Assembly: GCA_041395725.1 (NCBI GenBank)
Contig: JAWKZW010000001.1
Coordinates: 806,001-870,000 of the forward strand
Source of the DNA: Gammaproteobacteria bacterium
Lineage (GTDB): Bacteria; Pseudomonadota; Gammaproteobacteria; Pseudomonadales; Pseudohongiellaceae
Direction: 5' to 3'
DNA length: 64,000 nt
In this document: piece by piece, positions 15,264 to 23,478 of the stretch
Layout of the letters: every line of letters begins with the position of its first letter
How positions within the stretch are numbered: position 1 is the first letter of the stretch
Notes under the pieces: model-generated
Told to the model about the DNA's origin: nothing
The model's input: the letters and a program-made list of their open reading frames with translations, nothing else
Databases searched by the model: none
Made by a program: the position numbers and the translations under genes

Positions 15264-16808
15264 ATGGACAAACCGGTTGTTGCCGCCAATACGCCTGTCA
15301 AGGTGGAGCTGAATGCCGGCGAGGAGTACTACTTCTGTGCCTGCGGCCGTTCCGTCAATCAGCCCTTCTGCGACGGCAGCCACAGGGGCACGTCGTTTAA
15401 ACCGTTGGCCTTCAGTGCCGAAGAAGGGGGCGAGGCCTACCTGTGCCGCTGCAAGCACACCGCGAACCCGCCGTACTGCGATGGCAGCCACAAACAGTTC
15501 AGTGCCGATCAGGTCGGCAAGGCCGGACCAGGCACGGATCAGGACCAGGACGGTCCGCCAACGGCACAGGCAACCCCTGAGGAACCCCAGGTCGAACTGA
15601 TTCACCAACTGGCGCGGGAGGGGCTGGAAAAAACCGGCCACCATGGCCCTATGTCCGCCATGGGTGTGCCACGGCACAATCTGCCCCACTGGGACGACAT
15701 ACAGATCATGACCGCACAGATGGCTGTCAAACCCCTGATGGAAGAAGAGCCGGTAGCCACCCGCACGGTGATCGGTCCCGAAGCCAGAAAACCCCTGCAA
15801 TTGGCTATCCCGCTGCTGGTTTCGGATATGAGTTTCGGCGCCCTGTCCGAAGAGGCGAAGATTGCCCTGTCCCGAGGCGCCGAGCTGGCCGGTACCGGCA
15901 TCTGTTCAGGCGAGGGCGGAATGCTGCCCGAGGAGAAAGCGGAGAACAGCCGTTACCTGTACGAACTGGCCAGCGCCATGTTCGGGTTTGAAGAGCAGCA
16001 ACTTCTCGACGTGCAGGCCTTTCATTTCAAAGGCGGCCAGGGAGCCAAGACCGGCACCGGGGGACACCTGCCGGGCAGCAAGAATACCGCCCGGATCGCC
16101 GCAGTGCGGGGCATCCCGGCAGGCCAACCGGCCGTCTCACCGCCGACTTTCAGGGACCTGAGTACCGTAAACGATTTTCGCCGCTTCGCCGATCGCGTAC
16201 GGGAGATCAGCGGCGGCATTCCTGTCGGCTTCAAGCTCAGCGCCAATCACATAGAAAAGGACATTGGCTTTGCCCTGGCCGCTGGCGCCGACTACCTCAT
16301 TCTCGACGGTCGTGGCGGGGGTACCGGCGCCGCCCCGGAAATATTCCGCGATCACATCAGCGTACCCACCATCCCGGCCCTGGCACGAGCCCGTAAGTAC
16401 CTCGATGAACAGGGTGCCAGCGGCAGAGTATCGCTGGTCATTACCGGTGGCCTGCGGCTGCCCATGGACTTCGTCAAGGCCATGGCAATGGGCGCCGATG
16501 CCATAGCCATCGCCAACAGTGCACTGCAGGCAGTGGGCTGCGTCGCCGCACGGATGTGCAATACCAACAATTGCCCGGCCGGCATTGCCACCCAGAAGCC
16601 GGAGCTGCGGCGGCGACTGGACGTGCAACGCTCGGCGGACAACCTGGCCAGGTTTCTCGCCGCCTCAGTGAGCCTGATGCAGGTGATGGCGCGAGCCTGT
16701 GGCCACAATAACCTGCATCAGCTCTGCCACGAAGACATTGCCACCTGGAATCGCGATATGGCCCTGCTGAGTGGTATCCGCTATTCGGGCCTGCTGGATC
16801 CGGGCTGA
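15264..16808 (+). CDS. double CDGSH iron-sulphur / glutamate synthase-like FMN domain fusion
   Basis: 514 residues. The N-terminus holds two CDGSH [2Fe-2S] motifs, with ligands Cys25, Cys27, Cys36, His40 and Cys61, Cys63, Cys72, His76. After a Gln/Pro-rich linker (about 83-110) comes the FMN-binding central domain of glutamate synthase, with GGQGAKTGTGGHLPG and the iron-sulphur cysteines Cys426, Cys432 and Cys437 ending in CPAGIATQ. The glutaminase domain of GltB is missing, so it is not a complete glutamate synthase. It is probably cytoplasmic and passes electrons from CDGSH centres to FMN. Its real substrate is unknown. It starts 32 bases after the tannase stop. Confidence 0.85.
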   Translation: MDKPVVAANTPVKVELNAGEEYYFCACGRSVNQPFCDGSHRGTSFKPLAFSAEEGGEAYLCRCKHTANPPYCDGSHKQFSADQVGKAGPGTDQDQDGPPTAQATPEEPQVELIHQLAREGLEKTGHHGPMSAMGVPRHNLPHWDDIQIMTAQMAVKPLMEEEPVATRTVIGPEARKPLQLAIPLLVSDMSFGALSEEAKIALSRGAELAGTGICSGEGGMLPEEKAENSRYLYELASAMFGFEEQQLLDVQAFHFKGGQGAKTGTGGHLPGSKNTARIAAVRGIPAGQPAVSPPTFRDLSTVNDFRRFADRVREISGGIPVGFKLSANHIEKDIGFALAAGADYLILDGRGGGTGAAPEIFRDHISVPTIPALARARKYLDEQGASGRVSLVITGGLRLPMDFVKAMAMGADAIAIANSALQAVGCVAARMCNTNNCPAGIATQKPELRRRLDVQRSADNLARFLAASVSLMQVMARACGHNNLHQLCHEDIATWNRDMALLSGIRYSGLLDPG

Positions 16809-16819
16809 CCCGGTCGAGA

Positions 16820-16847
16820 TTGGCTAACCGGCCACATTGCGTATAAT
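16820..16847 (+). promoter_or_regulatory. promoter of CHRD/quinoprotein genes
   Basis: TTGGCT (16820-16825), a 16-base spacer and TATAAT (16842-16847) form a reasonable sigma-70 promoter about 60 bases before the CHRD gene. Confidence 0.55.
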
Positions 16848-16904
16848 GCAGGCCTGCAGGTCCCTTTTCGTCAACCCTGAATCAATCCTGGAAAGAGAAT
16901 AAGA

Positions 16905-17342
16905 ATGAAATTCCTAAGCAAACTTTCAGCCCTGCTGGCTGCCTGTTGCATCGCTGTCACGCTGACACATGCCCAGTCCAGCCAGTTTCGTGCGCGACTC
17001 TCGGAGGTGCCGGTCACCCCCCAGACCTATCAGACCATTACCGGAGTGGGGGAAGTGTTCGCCAGTCTGACCGGTTCCACCCTCAGCCTCAACGGCACCT
17101 ATGAGGGCATGAGCTCGGCCGCCACCGCTGCCCATATTCACAACGCTCCCAAGGCCATGAACGGTCCGCCGATCGGCGCCATAGAAGTGACATCTGCCCC
17201 TTCTGGCGAAGTAAGCGGCAGCCTGGAACTCACGGCCGAGCAGGTTCAAGCGCTGCAGAATGAAGAACTCTACATTGTTATTCACAGCGAAAATAATCCA
17301 GGCGGCGAAATTCGTGGCTGGCTGTTACTCAGAGAATCCTAG
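16905..17342 (+). CDS. CHRD domain protein, exported
   Basis: 145 residues. The signal peptide ends near THAQ (about residue 24). The mature part is a CHRD domain (about 26-143), recognised by AAHIHNAPKAMNGPPIGAIE in the middle and YIVIHSENNPGGEIRGWL at the end. CHRD repeats occur in chordin and in many bacterial secreted proteins. The function is unknown, with ligand or metal binding possible. It lies 13 bases before the cytochrome-quinoprotein gene and probably shares its transcript. Confidence 0.88.
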   Translation: MKFLSKLSALLAACCIAVTLTHAQSSQFRARLSEVPVTPQTYQTITGVGEVFASLTGSTLSLNGTYEGMSSAATAAHIHNAPKAMNGPPIGAIEVTSAPSGEVSGSLELTAEQVQALQNEELYIVIHSENNPGGEIRGWLLLRES

Positions 17343-17355
17343 AGGACTGACGCCA

Positions 17356-19482
17356 ATGCAAACCAATAAAACTAAAATGTTCATCAAAGCGCTGTCGGCC
17401 CCGGTCATTCTGAGTGCCGGGCTGATCGCCTGTTCTGAGCCGGGCAACGACGTGGCCGTTGACACCGGCCCCCGCACCTACACGGCAGGCCAGGCAGATG
17501 CGGGAGCCGCATTGTATGGGGCCAACTGTGCCGCCTGTCATGGAGCAAGCCTGCAGGGGGGCTCGCTGGGCCCACTGCTCTCCGGCAACGACTTCCTGGC
17601 CCGCTGGGGCAGCCAGACCGCTTCCGCACTGATCGCCAATATCCAGGCCAACATGCCACCGGGGGGCAATGAAAACCTCGGGGAAGCGGACTATGTCAAC
17701 ATAGCGGCCCATATTTTCGCCAGCAATGGCATGATTCAGGGCCGCAATCCGTTGACGGCTGATTCCAATATCGAGATAGCCGCCTATGTGGCGGAGCAGA
17801 GCAGCACGCCCGCACAGCAACGACGGGAACCGGAAGCACCGGTCGGGCTGGTTATTCCCGGCACAGTGGAAAACTTCGTTCCGGTAACCGATGCCATGCT
17901 GACGAATCCGGACCCGGCCGACTGGCCCATGATGCGCCGCAATCACTTCGCCCACAGCTACAGCCCGCTGGACCAGATCAACACGGGCAATGTTGAAGAC
18001 CTGCGCCTGGAATGGGTATGGAGCATGAAGGAGGGTGATTCGGAGCCTGCCCCGATTGTGTACAACGGCGTGATCTACCTCATCAATCCCAGCAACATCA
18101 TCCAGGCTCTGGATGCGAGGAACGGTGAACTGATCTGGGAGCATCACAGCGGTCCTGCCAATCGGCAGGATATGCGCAATATTGCCCTCTACAATGACAA
18201 AATCATCCAGGCGACCACGGATTCACGCCTCATCGCCCTGGATGCCCGGACCGGCGAGAAGGTCTGGGAAACCGTCGTGGCGGACGTTGGAGAAGGGTTC
18301 GTCAATTCCAGCGGCCCGATCATAGCCGACGGCAAGATCATCCAGGGGCAGGCGGGATGCGCCCGGTACATCGAGGATAACTGTTACATGACCGCTCACG
18401 ACGCCAATACCGGTGAGCGCCTGTGGGAATGGAATCCCATTGCCCAGTCCGACGACCCGGTAGGGGGCGACACCTGGGGCGGTCTGGACGACATTTACCG
18501 CGCTGGCGGGGAAACCTGGATAACCGGCAGCTACGACCCGGTATTGAAGCTGACCTACTGGGGTACTGCCCAGCAGAAGCCCTGGGCGCCACCGAGCCGC
18601 CACATGTCCATTAACGACGTGGGTCTGTACACCAATTCAACCGTGGCTATCGACGTGGACACCGGCGAGCTGAACTGGTTCTTCCAGCATGTGCCGGCGG
18701 AGGCGCTGGACCTGGATGAAGTATTCGAGCGGGTGCTGGTGGACCGGGGGGATCAGAAAATCGTGCTGTCCCTCGGCAAACACGGCATCCTGTGGAAAAA
18801 TGATCGGGTGACCGGCGAGTTCCTTGGCTACAAGGAGACCGTGTTTCAGAACGCCTTTACCCACATCGACCCGGATACCGGGCTGGTCACCTACCGGGAA
18901 GACATCCAGAACGCACAGCTGGATCAGTGGATTCCCGTCTGCCCCAGCAGCACCGGTGGCAAGGACTGGCATTCCATGACTTACCACGCCCCCACCGGGA
19001 CCCTGATCGCGCCCCTGAGCCAGACCTGCCTGGAGAATAATGCCCGCGAGGTGGCACTGGTGGAGGGCGGCGGCGGCCTGGCTTCCAGCCGGCGCTTCTT
19101 CGAAATGCCCGGCTCCGACGGCAACATGGGTAAGCTGGGGGCCTACAATGTGGATACCCTGGAGGAAATCTGGGAATACGAGCAGCGCGCCTCCTTTCAC
19201 ACCGGCACCGTGTCCACCGCCGGCAATCTGGTCTTTGTCGGTGACCTGGATCGCTACTTCCGCGCCCATGACGTGACAACCGGCGAGATTCTCTGGGAAA
19301 CCCGCCTGGGTACCACGGTGCAGGGTCACCCCATTGTGTTTGCCGTGGATGGCAAGCAGTACATCGGCGTGACCGCTGCCCTGGGGGGTTCCAGCCCCCG
19401 TACCGTACCCATGGTAATTGCCCCGGAAATCCGTCACCCCGACAACGGCAATGCATTGTACGTTTTCAGCCTGCCGGACTGA
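17356..19482 (+). CDS. PQQ-dependent dehydrogenase with N-terminal cytochrome c, lipoprotein
   Basis: 708 residues. A lipobox (SAGLIAC, Cys26) suggests a lipid-anchored periplasmic enzyme. A cytochrome c domain comes first (CAACH at 58-62), followed by an eight-bladed quinoprotein propeller with repeated W-motifs such as ALDARTGEKVWE. At the catalytic Asp position it has LDLDE (Asp452 and Asp454). An extra Asp two residues after the catalytic one is the signature of lanthanide-dependent quinoproteins. Fused order haem-then-PQQ is the reverse of classical quinohaemoprotein alcohol dehydrogenases. The substrate is probably an alcohol, but this is not certain. The ATG at 17356 was chosen for the signal sequence. 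Confidence 0.85.
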   Translation: MQTNKTKMFIKALSAPVILSAGLIACSEPGNDVAVDTGPRTYTAGQADAGAALYGANCAACHGASLQGGSLGPLLSGNDFLARWGSQTASALIANIQANMPPGGNENLGEADYVNIAAHIFASNGMIQGRNPLTADSNIEIAAYVAEQSSTPAQQRREPEAPVGLVIPGTVENFVPVTDAMLTNPDPADWPMMRRNHFAHSYSPLDQINTGNVEDLRLEWVWSMKEGDSEPAPIVYNGVIYLINPSNIIQALDARNGELIWEHHSGPANRQDMRNIALYNDKIIQATTDSRLIALDARTGEKVWETVVADVGEGFVNSSGPIIADGKIIQGQAGCARYIEDNCYMTAHDANTGERLWEWNPIAQSDDPVGGDTWGGLDDIYRAGGETWITGSYDPVLKLTYWGTAQQKPWAPPSRHMSINDVGLYTNSTVAIDVDTGELNWFFQHVPAEALDLDEVFERVLVDRGDQKIVLSLGKHGILWKNDRVTGEFLGYKETVFQNAFTHIDPDTGLVTYREDIQNAQLDQWIPVCPSSTGGKDWHSMTYHAPTGTLIAPLSQTCLENNAREVALVEGGGGLASSRRFFEMPGSDGNMGKLGAYNVDTLEEIWEYEQRASFHTGTVSTAGNLVFVGDLDRYFRAHDVTTGEILWETRLGTTVQGHPIVFAVDGKQYIGVTAALGGSSPRTVPMVIAPEIRHPDNGNALYVFSLPD

Positions 19483-19491
19483 CCTTCTGAC

Positions 19492-19523
19492 CGCGCAGCA
19501 GGGGTCCCACGCCCCTGTTGCGC
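19492..19523 (+). terminator. hairpin after quinoprotein gene
   Basis: GCGCAGCAGGGG pairs with CCCCTGTTGCGC (one wobble or mismatch) about 10 bases after the stop. It lacks a strong T-run, so it may be a weak or Rho-assisted terminator, or only stabilise the transcript end. Confidence 0.4.
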
Positions 19524-19750
19524 TGGTTTGATCTATCTCAAACTTACCCTCCTTTCCAATGTCGCTGTGGTGCCAATTCCACTAGTATGGCCCGGGTCTG
19601 GCCGCCGTATTGACGATGTCCAGCCACAATAACAGCGTCCAAGAGCCGTTCGGAACCTCAGCTTCCGCTAACTTTCCGCCAAGGACGTGACTCACCGGCA
19701 ACACCGGTGTTTTCCGGTCTGACTTTTTCCAGTAGAGAGGGGAAATTTCA

Positions 19751-21196
19751 ATGCGAGTACTCAGTTCACTGTTTTCAAGTGCATCGCTGGCAATAGCTGC
19801 CATGGCGCTGGCCTCATCCGCGGCTGCCCAGGATGTCACTTTTCACAAGGACATCGAACCAATCCTGCAGCGCAGCTGCCAGAATTGTCATCGCGAAGGG
19901 GGCGTGGCGCCCATGCCACTGGTTACCTACGAGCAGGTCGCTCCCTTTGCCGGCCTGATCGAATACAAGACTGGTATCAGGGATCGAGCCGGCGCCATGC
20001 CACCCTGGTACGCCGAGAAAGAAATCGGCATTCAGCATTTTAAAAATGATCCCTCCCTGAGCGATCAGGAAATCGAGGCGATCTCCCGCTGGACGCGAAC
20101 CGGTACGCCCAAGGGCGACGTGGCGGACGCTCCCACGGCACTGGTTTTCAATGACAGCGTCAAATGGACGCTGGGTGAGCCGGACCTGGTGATTACCACG
20201 GAAGACTTCTTCATGGCTGCCGGTCGGCCGGACTGGTGGGGTGAGATTGCCAGGGTCCCCAGCGGCCTGACCGAGGACCGGTATGTGAAATCCGTGGAAA
20301 TCGTCGAAACCAACGATGTCCCTACCGGCGGCTCCGGGCGTGATACGGTGGGTGGCCGCTATATTTTTCACCACATGATCTGGCGCACCGAGGTTCATGA
20401 CGAAGACGGTAATCCGGTTGCGGACCAGACAGTCAGCTGGCCGGTCCATGAAGTGGGGCGCAACCCGGACATCTTCGATGAAGATGCAGGTCGACTGCTC
20501 CGTGCCGGCTCTGTATTCGCCACCGATTCGGTCCACATGCACTCCAATGGCCGCGATACAACCGGCCACCTGGAAATCGGTTTCCGTTTCCACCCCAAGG
20601 GCTATGAACCGAAGTACAAGCCATCCCGCGTGGGCCTCGACAATGGCGTGGATATCAGCATTGCCGGTAACGAAAAAGACCAGGAACTGCACGCCTACAC
20701 GGTGCTGAACGACCACACCAAGATCATTACTTTCGAGCCCCACCTGCATGCACCCGGTGAACGGATGTGTCTGGAGGCCATCTGGGGCTACACGGTGGAA
20801 ACCCTGTCCTGCGTCGGATATGACCACAACTGGGTACGCGGTTATCCCTATGAGGACGATTATGCACCGCTGCTTCCCAAGGGCACGATCCTGCACATCG
20901 TCGGTTACTTCAACAATACCGAGGAGAATCCCAACGTGCCTGATCCGCGCAATTGGCAGGGATCCGGCAACCGCTCGGTAACCAACATGTTTATCGATCT
21001 GGGTATTCGCGTGACTTTAAGTGAGGAGCAGTTCTTCGAAGCCATGGAAGAACGTCGCCAGAATCTGAATCTCGGCCCCAATGACCATGTCATAGGCTGT
21101 CCGCTATGCCTGGCACCGCTTGTAGCACCGGTCCCTCAAACCACCGACAGTGATACAGATCTCAGTGACGACATCGCTTTCCAGGGAGCGAACTGA
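19751..21196 (+). CDS. cytochrome c / copper monooxygenase-like (PHM-type) protein, exported
   Basis: 481 residues with a signal peptide (cleavage near AAA-QD, residue 27). A c-haem motif CQNCH is at 43-47 with likely axial Met83 in GAMPPW. The rest resembles the copper domains of peptidylglycine hydroxylating monooxygenase: HH at 207-208, VHMHS with His262 and His264, and HLH at 331-333 followed by APGERM (Met339). It resembles the protein at 3691-5415 without the thioredoxin-like part. It may oxidise a small or peptide substrate in the periplasm using haem-delivered electrons. Its stop is one base before the next gene, so the two are co-expressed. Confidence 0.75.
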   Translation: MRVLSSLFSSASLAIAAMALASSAAAQDVTFHKDIEPILQRSCQNCHREGGVAPMPLVTYEQVAPFAGLIEYKTGIRDRAGAMPPWYAEKEIGIQHFKNDPSLSDQEIEAISRWTRTGTPKGDVADAPTALVFNDSVKWTLGEPDLVITTEDFFMAAGRPDWWGEIARVPSGLTEDRYVKSVEIVETNDVPTGGSGRDTVGGRYIFHHMIWRTEVHDEDGNPVADQTVSWPVHEVGRNPDIFDEDAGRLLRAGSVFATDSVHMHSNGRDTTGHLEIGFRFHPKGYEPKYKPSRVGLDNGVDISIAGNEKDQELHAYTVLNDHTKIITFEPHLHAPGERMCLEAIWGYTVETLSCVGYDHNWVRGYPYEDDYAPLLPKGTILHIVGYFNNTEENPNVPDPRNWQGSGNRSVTNMFIDLGIRVTLSEEQFFEAMEERRQNLNLGPNDHVIGCPLCLAPLVAPVPQTTDSDTDLSDDIAFQGAN

Positions 21197-21197
21197 C

Positions 21198-22160
21198 ATG
21201 AAGAATGCCTTTTCATTACTGCGCCGCGCCATGACACTTAGCCTGGCGTCTCTTCTGCTCACCGTGGTCAGTAGCCAGCAGTCTCTCGCACAGCTGAGTT
21301 ATCGTGAGGGTCAGCACGTGGAACCCGCCTATGAGGGCTGGCGACCGAACGAGGACGGCACCATCAGTCTTATGTTCGGCTACTTCAACGAAAACTGGGA
21401 AGAAACCCCCGACATTCCAGTGGGCGAGGACAACTTTTTCTCGCCAGGCGACGGCGACCGGGGGCAGCCAACACACTTCCTGCCCCGACGTAACCGGTTC
21501 ACCTTTGAGGTCATCGTACCCGGAGATTTCAGCACCGATGACGAACTGGTCTGGACCCTGACTTCACCCAACGGTGTAACCAAGAGCGCCTTTGCGACCC
21601 TGATGCCGGATTACAAAGTTGACGACATCATTATCGCCTCCGAGACCGGCTCCCTGGGTGCCGGCACCAGCAGCCCGGAGTCACGCGCCAACGTGCCCCC
21701 CAGTGTGGAAATCATAGGTGATCGCGTCCGCTCCGTGCGGGCCGGCGAAGCCATGCACCTGCAGGCCCGGGTAATCGACGACGGGATTCCCAAACCCGGC
21801 CGGGTTGGCAGTTCCACCAATTTCAGACCAGAGAGCATGGAAGCCTGGAAAGAAGGCGTCCTGAGCCCCCCCTCCCGCGTCACCGTGGGCAAGGTGAACG
21901 GCCTGTTCCTGTCCTGGAACAAGTACCGTGGTCCAGGCGAAGTCAGTTTCAACCCCCCGCAGGTCAAACCCTGGGAAGACACCCGTACTGCGGCCAACTC
22001 CCCCTGGAGTGCCCTGTGGGTGCCACCGGAAGCCCCTGAAAACGGCCTTTACGACGTGGAGGTCACTTTCAGCGAGCCTGGCCAGTACCTGCTCTGGGCC
22101 CGTGCAGACGATGGTGGACTCTACCAGGATCAGTACCTGGAGGTTACCGTCCTCCCCTGA
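21198..22160 (+). CDS. exported protein of unknown function, partner of the haem/copper protein
   Basis: 320 residues. The signal peptide ends near SLAQ (about residue 31). I do not recognise a named domain. Visible features are an early YEGWRPNEDGT-ISLMFGYFN segment, a Pro/Gly-rich middle with NVPPSVEI, and a C-terminal beta-sandwich-like YDVEVTFSEPGQYLLWARA. This looks like an Ig-like or PKD-like exported protein. Its start is one base after the stop of the haem/copper monooxygenase-like gene, which suggests a structural or scaffold role in the same process. A clear intrinsic terminator follows. Confidence 0.7.
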   Translation: MKNAFSLLRRAMTLSLASLLLTVVSSQQSLAQLSYREGQHVEPAYEGWRPNEDGTISLMFGYFNENWEETPDIPVGEDNFFSPGDGDRGQPTHFLPRRNRFTFEVIVPGDFSTDDELVWTLTSPNGVTKSAFATLMPDYKVDDIIIASETGSLGAGTSSPESRANVPPSVEIIGDRVRSVRAGEAMHLQARVIDDGIPKPGRVGSSTNFRPESMEAWKEGVLSPPSRVTVGKVNGLFLSWNKYRGPGEVSFNPPQVKPWEDTRTAANSPWSALWVPPEAPENGLYDVEVTFSEPGQYLLWARADDGGLYQDQYLEVTVLP

Positions 22161-22214
22161 CCTGTAATGGGGCTGTCACGTTGACAATAGACTGACAGAA
22201 AGCAAAGACCTGCG

Positions 22215-22244
22215 ACGGCCGGCGTAAAACCCGGCCGTTTTTTT
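22215..22244 (+). terminator. intrinsic terminator
   Basis: ACGGCCGG (22215-22222) pairs with CCGGCCGT (22231-22238), loop of 8, followed by a run of Ts to 22244. It ends the 19751-22160 transcript. Confidence 0.88.
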
Positions 22245-22499
22245 GCCTCACAATAGCGCCTGATTCTGCCTTAGAACCCGGCCACCACCCATTCTCCGCA
22301 CTACAACCCGGCACACCCCTTCATTCACGCACTTTATTGGTGCGTCACGTGTTTTGCGACCCCTGTCACATTTTGTCATAAACGGCTACAGGCCTTGAAA
22401 GACAAGGCATGCAGCATTCTGGCGTGGTTCTTGCTCCAAGGCGTGGCAGGGGGCAAAAACTGCCTTTTTTTAAAACCATTCAAGGGACAAGATCAGCTT
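22245..22499. other. upstream region of the TorF-type porin
   Basis: About 250 bases of non-coding sequence with no clear gene or repeat. It should contain the porin promoter. I could not assign one. Confidence 0.4.
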
Positions 22500-23219
22500 A
22501 TGAAAACTCGAATTCTTTCTTTAGCGGCTGCCGGTTTATTAATGACTGTCGGCTCTGTGCAGGCTCAATCGCTGACAGCCAACGTCGCCGTAAGCAACAA
22601 CTATATCTGGCGCGGACTCACTCAGAGTGTCAACGACCCGGCCGTCTCTGGCGGCCTGGACTGGGCAGCGGACAGTGGTTTCTACCTGGGCACCTGGGCA
22701 TCCAACGTCAGCTACACCAACGAAGACAACAGCCTCTTCAACTACGAGCACGATATCTACGGTGGTTTCTCTGGTGAAGCGGGCGGCCTGGCCTACGATG
22801 TGGGTTACCTGTACTACAACTACGACGCCCAAGCCGAGTTTGACTTCAGCGAACTGTATGGCTCCATCGGTGTTGGCGGATTTACTTTTGGTGCCTACAT
22901 CCTGGTAGACACCGAAGCCGATGAGGGACCGGGCCAGGACTTTGGTTTTGGCGAAGCGACTTATATCTACGCTGACTATGTCATGGAAGTGGGCAATGGT
23001 GTGGAAGTCGGCTTCCACGTTGGCCGTCACGAAGGCGATTTCAATGAAGCCTTTAACGGAGTAACCGGCGACTACCTCGACTACAACATTTCGATTGCCA
23101 AAGACGGTTTCAGCTTCATGATCACCGACACAGATACAGGTGATGAAGATAGCCCGGCTTTCCTGGACAATGACGAAGTCAAATTCGTGGTCAGCTATTC
23201 CATGGACTTCGAGCTCTAG
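22500..23219 (+). CDS. TorF-type putative outer-membrane porin
   Basis: 239 residues. The signal peptide (1-22, VQA-Q) is followed by alternating aromatic and polar strands typical of a small beta-barrel. The opening NVAVSNNYIWRGLTQS and the closing FVVSYSMDFEL (C-terminal hydrophobic residue) match the family named TorF, putative porins of unknown substrate. I chose the ATG at 22500 because it starts the signal peptide after a GGGACAAG. The gene is flanked by terminators on both sides and is probably its own transcript. Confidence 0.85.
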   Translation: MKTRILSLAAAGLLMTVGSVQAQSLTANVAVSNNYIWRGLTQSVNDPAVSGGLDWAADSGFYLGTWASNVSYTNEDNSLFNYEHDIYGGFSGEAGGLAYDVGYLYYNYDAQAEFDFSELYGSIGVGGFTFGAYILVDTEADEGPGQDFGFGEATYIYADYVMEVGNGVEVGFHVGRHEGDFNEAFNGVTGDYLDYNISIAKDGFSFMITDTDTGDEDSPAFLDNDEVKFVVSYSMDFEL

Positions 23220-23255
23220 TCGCTCAGCAAACTTTCTTCACAATCTCCCTTCTGT

Positions 23256-23294
23256 AAAGCCGGGACAGGCCCCTGCCTGTACCCGGCTTTTTTT
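23256..23294 (+). terminator. intrinsic terminator after porin gene
   Basis: AAAGCCGGG-ACAGGC pairs with GCCTGT-ACCCGGCTTT across a 4-base loop, followed by seven Ts. Confidence 0.92.
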
Positions 23295-23478
23295 GAGCTT
23301 TCGCCGGCTTTTCAAAACCTCTGGCAGTTCCCACACTGGGGCTTTTATTGCTCCAGGCGGTTTTTATGCGTCAGGAAAATGGGGTATCTTGGGAATCCAG
23401 ACCGGCCGGAGAGCCCGGAAGCCCGACAACCCGGTTTCTCTATCGGCCTCACAATACGACAACCCCAAGGAGTAAACC

